Source of the DNA: an uncultured Lachnospiraceae bacterium
Lineage (GTDB): Bacteria > Bacillota > Clostridia > Lachnospirales > Lachnospiraceae
DNA length: 15,276 bases
Direction: 5' to 3'
NCBI GenBank assembly: GCA_947631755.1
Contig: CANRMO010000036.1
Location: forward strand, 1-15,276
Below the pieces are notes generated by a model. The model made no database searches, was not told the DNA's origin, and saw nothing but the letters and a program-made list of their open reading frames with translations. The translations under genes were made by a program, and so were the position numbers. This document shows positions 1 through 6,843 of this stretch, piece after piece (the first letter of the stretch is position 1; each line of letters starts with the position of its first letter).

Positions 1-281
1 CTTAGATTTTTAAAGCCCTCATATAAGTTTACTGTGTACTCTACAGTCACATCGCCACTGCCGCCGCCACCCTTTACATAATCAAAACAGCCCTTGCCAA
101 ACAGCGCCACTTTCGTCCCGGCCGCCAGCGGAAGGACATGCCCCTCATTTTTCAGAAGCACCATACCCTCTTTGGCCGCTTCTTTTGACAGCATCCGGTG
201 CTCTTTGCACGCTGTCACCCTCTCGCCGTTTTCCCCCAGCGGGAGGTTTGGCTGATACATCACTCTCTGCCACTTTGCCAT
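1..281 (-). CDS. Glycoside hydrolase family 3 beta-glucosidase-like enzyme, N-terminal part (partial)
   Basis: The first 93 residues of a protein running off the left edge. It starts MAKWQRVMYQPNLPLGENG. A good ribosome binding site (AGGAGGAG) lies upstream of the ATG at 281. The stretch KEAAKEGMVLLKNEGHVLPL, followed by GTKVALFGKGCFDYVKGGGG, matches the opening of the GH3 C-terminal (alpha/beta sandwich) domain. In ordinary GH3 enzymes this motif comes after the roughly 350-residue catalytic barrel. Here it lies about 35 residues from the start, so the enzyme has the reversed domain order known from rumen and gut Clostridia such as Ruminococcus albus and Butyrivibrio. There is no signal peptide, so it probably acts in the cytosol on imported beta-linked or related glycosides. 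Substrate cannot be told from this part. The gene begins 57 bp after the marR stop on the same strand, with no terminator between, so the two probably form an operon. Confidence 0.88.
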   Translation of the reverse strand, partial: MAKWQRVMYQPNLPLGENGERVTACKEHRMLSKEAAKEGMVLLKNEGHVLPLAAGTKVALFGKGCFDYVKGGGGSGDVTVEYTVNLYEGFKNL

Positions 282-338
282 ATCCCTGCTCTCCTCCTGT
301 GATCACATAATCCCATTTTTCTATATGCCAGATATCCG

Positions 339-761
339 CTATCCCTGTAGATTTTCTGCCACTCTCCCCAGCATAGACAAAAGACTCTCCCGCTCCTCAT
401 CACTGAACCCGTGAAAACTTTTCTCCTCCAGATCATCCACCAATTCAACGATCTTCTCCGCTTTTGTCCGGCCCTCCTCTGTCAGAAAGATGCCGTTTGC
501 CCTCTTGCCCCCGGACACGATCATCGGCTCTTTGTAAATGAAACCGTCCCGTTTCATCTTTTCCAGCAGCACCGTCATAGTGGACGGGCGGATCTGGCAC
601 ATCTGTGCTAAATCTTTCTGCACACACCCCTCGTGCCCCAACAATATGTACAATATTTTAGGCTGTCCGTCCGACAGTTCCAACTCCTGAAACCCCTTTC
701 TGCTCAGATTCCAGTGTGCCCCCTGGGTCTCCAGAAGAGCTAAAAATATTTTATCTTTCAC
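339..761 (-). CDS. MarR-family winged helix-turn-helix transcriptional regulator
   Basis: A 140-residue protein, the usual MarR length. Residues about 45-95 form the winged helix: GCVQKDLAQMCQIRPSTMTV is the helix-turn-helix. It is followed by a wing of the form YKEPMIVSGGKRANGIFLTE, and then by a TEEGRTKAEKI segment typical of the family. Flanking helices would dimerise. The start is GTG (759-761), with a GGGGGT ribosome binding site about 10 nt upstream and no better ATG nearby. It precedes the GH3 gene on the same strand by 57 bp and has its own strong promoter. Control of itself and of the glycosidase is a reasonable inference. The ligand is unknown. Confidence 0.9.
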   Translation of the reverse strand: MKDKIFLALLETQGAHWNLSRKGFQELELSDGQPKILYILLGHEGCVQKDLAQMCQIRPSTMTVLLEKMKRDGFIYKEPMIVSGGKRANGIFLTEEGRTKAEKIVELVDDLEEKSFHGFSDEERESLLSMLGRVAENLQG

Positions 762-773
762 TGTCTTTTACCC

Positions 774-811
774 CCATAAATTACTGTCACAATTAGTTTC
801 CCAATTTATGG
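774..811. promoter_or_regulatory. 9-bp inverted repeat, candidate MarR operator
   Basis: CCATAAATT (774-782) and AATTTATGG (803-811) are perfect inverted copies with a 20-bp spacer. Their centres are 29 bp apart, close to three helical turns. They lie just downstream of the marR -10 element and end close to the start codon. They could be two half-sites of an autoregulatory operator, or a weak leader hairpin. That MarR binds them is inference. Confidence 0.45.
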
Positions 812-815
812 TTTC

Positions 816-844
816 ATTCTATAAAAAATACCGCCTTTTGTCAA
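816..844 (-). promoter_or_regulatory. Sigma-A promoter of the marR-GH3 unit
   Basis: Read on the minus strand, TTGACA (839-844) is separated by exactly 17 bp from TAGAAT (816-821). This is a near-consensus housekeeping promoter. Transcription would start near 809, giving a leader of roughly 50 nt before the GTG start. Confidence 0.8.
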
Positions 845-861
845 TGGTGTCTTAACACACA

Positions 862-894
862 CAGCCACTGTCCCGGATTCGGGGACAGTGGCTG
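862..894 (-). terminator. Hairpin after the LRR/peptidase gene
   Basis: A perfect 13-bp stem (862-874 with 882-894) with a 7-nt loop lies 30 bp after the stop of the large gene. On the minus strand it is followed by TGTGTGTGTT rather than a clean U run, so it is a strong hairpin but an imperfect intrinsic terminator. It also separates the large gene from the marR promoter. Confidence 0.6.
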
Positions 895-924
895 CGGCCA
901 TACAACTCTTATCGGTCTGTATTC

Positions 925-3900
925 TTATTTAAATACAGCCTTTTTTGAAATTTTCCCTTTGTTTTTAAATAGTTTTTTATACTTTTTCTTCTTCGCCTTC
1001 GGCACTTTCACAGTCACTTTCGGCGCCGTTCCCTTGAATGCCTTAGAGCCGACTGTTTTTATGCTCCCGGACCTCACGGTTATCGTCTTCAATTTAGGAC
1101 AGCCCGCAAAGGCACTCTTGCCGATCTTTGTGACATTAGCCCCGATAGTAACAGAAGTAAGTTTTTTCATTCCGGCAAAAGCCTTATTCCGGATACTCAC
1201 TACCTTAAACGAATAACCGTCTATCGTCACCGTTTTCGGGATAGAAACCTTTTTGGCAGTCTTTTTCTTCGCACCACACACCTCAACTGTGCCATTCTTC
1301 CCGGCAGATTTCACCACCTTGTACTTCAGAGCTCCCACTGTCGCTGTCGTTCCCTTTGCCGGCACAGAGACAGCTTCCGAATCCTTGTTATCCCCGGAAT
1401 TTCCGCTGATATCGCCAGTCTGCTGCTGCGTCTCAAATGGAACATCCGGTTTCGGAGTCTCCAGCTGATTTCCAGGCTCTTTGTCTCCCTTCGGATCATC
1501 ATCCGAGCCCGGAGTTGGCGTCGGATCATTCCCTGGAGCCGGCGTCGGGGTCGGGTCATTCCCCGGATTCGGAGTTGGCGTCGGGTCATCCGGTATGATT
1601 TCCTGTTTCTTTGTCGCAGTCAGTTCAATATCCGGCAGCTGGGAGACTACGACATTCCCATCCGAGTCCTCAATTGTCATCTCGCACACGGCATTGAACT
1701 TGCCAGCCAGTTTCCCTATATTCGTATCCGCACAGTCAAATTTCACATTTACTATCTGCATCCCGGTCTGGAAAGACTGCTTTGATTTGTTGCGCGCTAT
1801 CACATTTCCGTCTTCATCTTTTATCTTCGTGGTAACTTTTACTGATTCGCCCGCTTCTTCTCTCCCCCATGTCACATAGGACTCAATATTTCCGGACAGT
1901 TTATTCTCCTCATCCAGAACGAGGTTAGCCGACATATCTCTGGCACCCAGCGGGTTGTCGTCCTCGGCGGTATAGAAAGGAATGGTTTCTTTTTCGTCCT
2001 TTGTCACAGTAAATTCTTCACCGTCGACTTTAACTTCCGCCTCTCCCTTGCTGTCTTCCGGAACATATATCCGCAGATCATTCTTATTTGTGACCTCTAT
2101 TGTGACAGATTCCCCTACCGCTGATATTTCTTTTTCGATGCCGGATGTATCCATAATCGTGAAATCCGTCTTTGTCTCTGCGGAATCTGAATATATAGTG
2201 ACAGAATCCTCTCCTTCTCCTTTTACACTCTTTACTTTGAGCTCTGCGTCTGCATCCGATGTCTGGATCTCCGAGAACAGATCCTCTGTGGCAGTATAGA
2301 ACTTCAAATCCTCTTCGTTCTCTCCGCTCTCTTTCAAATTGTCCCTGATCACATATTCGCCCTGCGGAAGCACAAAACTCCGGATGCCACTGAACTCTTC
2401 TCCCACTTTTGCCTCGCCGTCTTCCGATCCCTCTTGTGCAGCGATTGAAACCGGTCTCTGCTCATACACACCGTCAATTTCTTTGTAATCTCTTCCACCG
2501 CCGTTTTCGAGGTCAATATCCTTGCGGTTCACTGCAATGGTAACTTTTTTACTGTCTTCGCCCGCGCCCACTCTGGCTTTCGGTTTGCCTTTTAAATACT
2601 CACCTGAGAAATCTGCATTCTCTAACACATCCCTGATAGTAGAATACTTCACAAAGGATGCGGATGTAAACTTATACCAGCCGGATCTGTAGTCAATACT
2701 CTTGAAATCTTTTGCTATTTTCAGCTCGCGGAAAGCATTTGGATAATTGCAGTCATACACTCCCAGGATATAATTGCCCTCCTGATCCATGTCCATAGTA
2801 ACTGGCACAAGCGCATGGCCCACACAGCCAGAATATACACACAGGACTAACGGATCAGCAGTGGAATCCACACTAAGCCCGCCCGAGCGCTCAAATTCTT
2901 CCACCTGTTTGATAAGTTTTCTGTACTCAGCAAAGTTATTCGAAATCTCTATGCCGATTTCATCTGCAAACTGTGACACCTGGTAAATCTCAATTATCTT
3001 AGTGAGCTGTGCCTCCGGGCTTCCCGGCGCCGCCACATCATACAAATCCTCTGCCGAAGAGGTATAGTCTGCCACATCAAAGAGATCACCCTCATAGAAT
3101 TCCTCGCTGGACGCCGCCATGCCAAAACAGCTCCCTCCCCATCTGGAACTCCATTCATAATAATAAGAACCTCTTGTCACACTCTGCAGAGCAGTTACAT
3201 AGCGCTGTCTCGGAATATAATAATTGGAATCATATCCGAAAGAGCTGCTGGAATTGGAGAAAGAATAATGATCTTCTTTCTCTGTGTAGAATTTATCCTG
3301 GCCAACAACCGGAATACCGTTCCACTCACCGTTTGCCTTATTCCATGAAGTATTTGCTGCCCTGTAATAAATAGTCAATCCCTCTGCGTGTTTACCGTCA
3401 AAACAATCTTCTTCCCAGGAAGCAGGATAATCACCGTAGAAATAAACTTTCTCAAGCGTTTCACAATCTGCAAAACACCTTGCCGGCATATCTTTCACGT
3501 TGGCCGGAATGTTGATCGTTCTTATCTTACTGCAGCCGCTGAAACATCCCTCACCGAGAGACGACACAGACTCTGGTATTATCATTGTCTGCAGTGCCAG
3601 GCAGGATGCAAATGCCTCTTTTCCCATTTTCTTTAATTTCTCACCGAGAAGAATTTCCACCATGCCGCTGCATTCTTTAAACGCTCCCTCTCCGATATCC
3701 TTGATACCACGCACATCAATATCCCTTATAATAGCCGCATCTCCCATAAATGCTTCTTTCTCTATCTCTGAGACACTTGGCATATAAACACTTTCCAGCT
3801 TTGTGCAGTTCACAAAAGCGCGCTCCCCAACACTATTGAGCGTACTTTTTGAAAGGATCTTAACCAGGTTTGCCGCCCCGTTAAATGCATTTTTCCCGAC

Positions 3901-6354
3901 TCTCGTTGCCGGCCCAGTCTGAATCAGCTTTACATCTTCTCGATGGGATCTGCCATCCTCACTGGCCCAGCCAGGCAGAGCATCCTCCTCAAAATCCGGG
4001 ATCTCCGCTGTCATGCCCTCTTCTTCGCAAAAGAATGTAAGCTCTCCGATGTCATCCCGGTACTTCCACTTTAATCCATTTTCAAAATCGCCCTCAGCCT
4101 CATCGGTCTTTTTGGGATCCCAGGTCATCGCTGAATATTTCTCATTCCAATAGTATGCGCTTCCTTTATTAACGGCCGCAGATGTCCATCCATTTTCCCA
4201 TCCTGTCGATCCCTCTGTATAGTGGATCGATAACTGGCTGTTATCGTTCGCTCCATTTTCATACTTGTTTTCACGGACAGACCCATTGTATACATACCAT
4301 TCTATAGGTCTCCCCTTAGAATCATACTTTTTAGTCTTTGTATACTCACCATTCACCTTAGGGGCATTTCCGTAAAATAAAAGTTTTGTAATCGATGAAT
4401 TTCTATAAATTGCATTAGAGGCCAGCTCCTCAACAGATGCCGGAAACCGAATCTCATCCAGACAGCTGCAATAAGTAAACGCATTTGTCCCTAATTTTTT
4501 GACCTCATCCGGAATAATAAACCTCTCTGTCTGCTGCCCTGCAGCAAAATAGATCAACTCAGTTTTATCTTTATTATACACTACATTGTCCACAGCGGCC
4601 AAATTCGGATTTCCCGGAGAAATTGTCAAAGTTTTCAGTTTGGGGCAGTTAAAGAACACACCGCCATCCATTTTCTGGACTTTCTCACCAAAAGATACCC
4701 GTTCCAACGAAATACAGCTATTCAGCAGCCCTGAACCAATTGTCTCAATGCTGTTTGGAAAATCCATTTCTTTCAGCCCTGTGCAGTTATAAAATGCAGA
4801 ATCTCCAATCGCAGTTATTTTATCCGGCAACTTCAGTTCGACGATCTTTGTACAGTACGAAAAAACATAAGCGCCTAAAGATTGCAGGTCATCCCCGAGC
4901 TGTACATCTTTTAATTTATCACAATTCTGAAAAGCACTTTCGCCTATTGTCTTCACTTTCCCCGGAACCTCAATAGATGTAAGCGAATCTGCATTGGTAA
5001 ATACATAGTTCCCTATTGTTTCCAGCGAGCCCGGCAGTTCGATTTCTGCCAGATAGCCCGCCTGATTGAACGCATAATCCTCCAGCGTTTTTACAGAGCC
5101 CTTATTCTGCATGTTCAGATCTGCACCTGTCACCTGAGATGAAGCAAAGGCGTATGCCCCAATCACCTCCACGGAACCTGGGACTTCAGCTTTCTCCTTA
5201 ACCCTGGCCGGATAGCAGATTACCTTGTATGCCTCACCGTCTTTCAACTGCACAAGCATCTTATTTTGTACCTTATAGTTCTTATTGCCATCTGCTACAG
5301 TAACCTCCGTGAGCCCGGCCTGATAAAACGGATTTATGCCAATCGAATTCACCGACACCGGCACATCGAAAGAGGCAAGCTTTGAGGCAGACTGAAACGC
5401 TTTTTCGCCAATTGTCTCCAGAGATTTCTCCGGCAGAACGACCTCCTCCAGGGAACTACAAGCACCAGAATAATCTCCTCCAAAAGCATTTTGACCAATT
5501 GATGTTATCCCCTCGCTGATTACTGCTTTCTTCAAGCCAGAACAACAAGCAAATGTATTATTTGGTATTTGCCCAACAGATTTTGGCACAATCACACTTT
5601 CCAGCGCCTGGCACCTATAAAATGCACTTGTCCCCGTAATCTTCACACCTTCTGGAAGATTAATGCTTTTTACTGCTGTGCAATACGCAAATGCACTTCC
5701 CCCAATCGTTTTTACTGTATCCGGTATCGTAATCGTCACTGCGTCATTACAGGAAGAAAAGGCGGATGATCCTATGTCCGTCAGTCCTTCCGGCATCACA
5801 ACCTCTGTCAATGACCTGCAGGATGAAAAAGCAGCGTAACCTATCGTTTTACATTGAGATGGGATATTGGCTGACATTGCGACATTGCACCCATAAAATG
5901 CGTAATCAGAAATACTGGTAATCCTGTCGTCAATCGAAATTGTCTGGACATATTGCGCATACCGTCCCCAGGGGGCAGTACTCACTGTATCCGTCGGCAC
6001 ATAGTCATTCCCATAATAATCCTCTTCATGAATCTCGTTTCCAGTCTGATCTATACGATTTTCCCTGGTTGTATTATAGTCAGGCATCGCGCCCTCGCCC
6101 GTGAGGGTCAGCTTAAACGGCCTTCCTCCCCGGTCCGCTTCGCTGTTTTTAAGGTCAAATCCATCTTTTGCTTCCTCTCTCGTGAGTTCCCATGTTATAT
6201 TACTGTTCGGAATCGTTCCCGAGAGAGCTGGCCCAGCCGCTTTACTTACCGTAACTGGGCCAAGCCTCCCGGCCAGCCCGGCCGCTGGCAGCGGCAGCAT
6301 CTGAAATACCAGCGCAACGGCCAGTACAATGGATAGTTTCTTAAATTTCTTCAT
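925..6354 (-). CDS. Giant secreted BspA-type leucine-rich-repeat protein with an embedded papain/C39-like cysteine peptidase domain
   Basis: 1809 residues from the ATG at 6354, which has a GAAAGGAG ribosome binding site 8 nt upstream. An in-frame ATG at 6402 adds 16 residues but lacks a good site and would put them ahead of the signal peptide. Layout: signal peptide (MKKFKKLSIVLAVALVFQML, about 1-28). A TWEL...LTLTGEGAMPDY...APW module comes next (about 40-130). A long block of about 23-residue LRR_5 repeats of the form IPDTVKTIGGSAFAYCTAVK runs from about 130 to 655. A second, degenerate module is at about 740-820, followed by a second LRR block (about 820-1015). A probable cysteine peptidase domain spans about 1045-1250, with WGGSCFGMAAS (Cys1076), SGCVGHALVPV (His1180) and YDCNYPN (Asp1201/Asn1203). 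Beta-rich segments follow (about 1250-1585), then a PTPTP linker and a C-terminal LRR cap with a lysine-rich tail. There is no LPXTG motif or membrane anchor, so the basic tail may hold it on the wall (inference). BspA-type LRRs usually bind host or microbial surface ligands. The protease assignment rests on motif order only. Confidence 0.88.
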   Translation of the reverse strand: MKKFKKLSIVLAVALVFQMLPLPAAGLAGRLGPVTVSKAAGPALSGTIPNSNITWELTREEAKDGFDLKNSEADRGGRPFKLTLTGEGAMPDYNTTRENRIDQTGNEIHEEDYYGNDYVPTDTVSTAPWGRYAQYVQTISIDDRITSISDYAFYGCNVAMSANIPSQCKTIGYAAFSSCRSLTEVVMPEGLTDIGSSAFSSCNDAVTITIPDTVKTIGGSAFAYCTAVKSINLPEGVKITGTSAFYRCQALESVIVPKSVGQIPNNTFACCSGLKKAVISEGITSIGQNAFGGDYSGACSSLEEVVLPEKSLETIGEKAFQSASKLASFDVPVSVNSIGINPFYQAGLTEVTVADGNKNYKVQNKMLVQLKDGEAYKVICYPARVKEKAEVPGSVEVIGAYAFASSQVTGADLNMQNKGSVKTLEDYAFNQAGYLAEIELPGSLETIGNYVFTNADSLTSIEVPGKVKTIGESAFQNCDKLKDVQLGDDLQSLGAYVFSYCTKIVELKLPDKITAIGDSAFYNCTGLKEMDFPNSIETIGSGLLNSCISLERVSFGEKVQKMDGGVFFNCPKLKTLTISPGNPNLAAVDNVVYNKDKTELIYFAAGQQTERFIIPDEVKKLGTNAFTYCSCLDEIRFPASVEELASNAIYRNSSITKLLFYGNAPKVNGEYTKTKKYDSKGRPIEWYVYNGSVRENKYENGANDNSQLSIHYTEGSTGWENGWTSAAVNKGSAYYWNEKYSAMTWDPKKTDEAEGDFENGLKWKYRDDIGELTFFCEEEGMTAEIPDFEEDALPGWASEDGRSHREDVKLIQTGPATRVGKNAFNGAANLVKILSKSTLNSVGERAFVNCTKLESVYMPSVSEIEKEAFMGDAAIIRDIDVRGIKDIGEGAFKECSGMVEILLGEKLKKMGKEAFASCLALQTMIIPESVSSLGEGCFSGCSKIRTINIPANVKDMPARCFADCETLEKVYFYGDYPASWEEDCFDGKHAEGLTIYYRAANTSWNKANGEWNGIPVVGQDKFYTEKEDHYSFSNSSSSFGYDSNYYIPRQRYVTALQSVTRGSYYYEWSSRWGGSCFGMAASSEEFYEGDLFDVADYTSSAEDLYDVAAPGSPEAQLTKIIEIYQVSQFADEIGIEISNNFAEYRKLIKQVEEFERSGGLSVDSTADPLVLCVYSGCVGHALVPVTMDMDQEGNYILGVYDCNYPNAFRELKIAKDFKSIDYRSGWYKFTSASFVKYSTIRDVLENADFSGEYLKGKPKARVGAGEDSKKVTIAVNRKDIDLENGGGRDYKEIDGVYEQRPVSIAAQEGSEDGEAKVGEEFSGIRSFVLPQGEYVIRDNLKESGENEEDLKFYTATEDLFSEIQTSDADAELKVKSVKGEGEDSVTIYSDSAETKTDFTIMDTSGIEKEISAVGESVTIEVTNKNDLRIYVPEDSKGEAEVKVDGEEFTVTKDEKETIPFYTAEDDNPLGARDMSANLVLDEENKLSGNIESYVTWGREEAGESVKVTTKIKDEDGNVIARNKSKQSFQTGMQIVNVKFDCADTNIGKLAGKFNAVCEMTIEDSDGNVVVSQLPDIELTATKKQEIIPDDPTPTPNPGNDPTPTPAPGNDPTPTPGSDDDPKGDKEPGNQLETPKPDVPFETQQQTGDISGNSGDNKDSEAVSVPAKGTTATVGALKYKVVKSAGKNGTVEVCGAKKKTAKKVSIPKTVTIDGYSFKVVSIRNKAFAGMKKLTSVTIGANVTKIGKSAFAGCPKLKTITVRSGSIKTVGSKAFKGTAPKVTVKVPKAKKKKYKKLFKNKGKISKKAVFK
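1495..1584 (-). repeat. Three tandem 30-bp units encoding the PTPTP linker
   Basis: The coding strand reads three 10-residue units, PTPTPNPGND, PTPTPAPGND and PTPTPGSDDD. The DNA copies differ at silent and non-silent sites. The units form a rigid proline/threonine linker between the beta-rich region and the C-terminal LRR cap. Such in-frame repeats are prone to copy-number change between strains. Confidence 0.85.
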
Positions 6355-6431
6355 ATTGATCGCTCCTTTCTCTATCTGATTTGGATATGAAAACTCTGCC
6401 ATTCATATTCCGTCACGATACTATTATCTCT

Positions 6432-6460
6432 ATTTTACGTGAATCCCCATAAAAAGTCAA
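6432..6460 (-). promoter_or_regulatory. Sigma-A promoter of the LRR/peptidase gene
   Basis: TTGACT (6455-6460), a 17-bp spacer and TAAAAT (6432-6437) on the minus strand. The start would fall near 6425, giving a leader of about 70 nt to the ATG at 6354. This supports the shorter start. It lies 109 bp beyond the terminator of the preceding gene, so the large gene is its own transcription unit. Confidence 0.75.
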
Positions 6461-6561
6461 ACAAAAAGCAGGAAAATAAGCAATATCCGGGGATCTATCT
6501 TCCTCCCACCATATTAAAAGCAATATGAACTGCTTGAATCCAACGGAATCCCCCATCCCAT

Positions 6562-6594
6562 AACAAAACGGCGCAGGGACATCTCCCTGCGCCG
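6562..6594 (-). terminator. Intrinsic terminator after the frameshifted surface-protein gene
   Basis: A perfect 11-bp GC-rich stem (6569-6579 with 6584-6594) with a 4-nt loop is followed on the minus strand by TTTTGTTATG. It lies 31 bp beyond the out-of-frame stop at 6625 and 149 bp beyond the in-frame stop at 6743. This spacing supports 6625 as the original end of the gene. Confidence 0.88.
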
Positions 6595-6624
6595 CTGACC
6601 GGTACCTGTCAAAGATACTCTCCG

Positions 6625-6843
6625 TTATTTCACAGTTACCTTAATCGTCTTCGCGTATCCGTTTCTTGCATAGACATAAATGGTACATTTACCTTTTCCT
6701 ACCGCCTTGATCTTACCCTTTGCGGATACAGTCGCCACCTTCTTATTGCTGGTCGCGTAGCGGAACTGCTTTGCATGCGCATTGGTAAGCTGCTTCTTCT
6801 TTTTGCTTACCAGTACGGTGCTTGCCTTGATCGTCGCGGTCTT
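6625..6843 (-). pseudogene. Out-of-frame Big_2-like C-terminal domain of the preceding gene
   Basis: Shifting the frame at 6841-6847 opens 72 codons ending in TAA at 6625. The translation begins KTATIKASTVLVSKKKKQLT. It continues with FRYATSNKKVATVSAKGKIK, then AVGKGKCTIYVYARNGYAKT and IKVTVK. This is a textbook bacterial Ig-like (Big_2) domain, directly continuing VKKKSYALKK of the upstream frame. It has no start codon or ribosome binding site of its own. The simplest reading is that the two parts were one gene of about 1265 residues, broken by one extra base or by loss of five bases, or by a sequencing error. Confidence 0.88.

Noticed and set aside
1495..1584. Possible CRISPR-like or minisatellite array
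   Set aside because: The repeats are contiguous, in frame and encode a proline-rich linker; there are no spacers.
6355..6402. Upstream ATG adding 16 residues to the LRR/peptidase protein
   Set aside because: Poor ribosome binding site, and it would bury the signal peptide. The ATG at 6354 has GAAAGGAG at good spacing.
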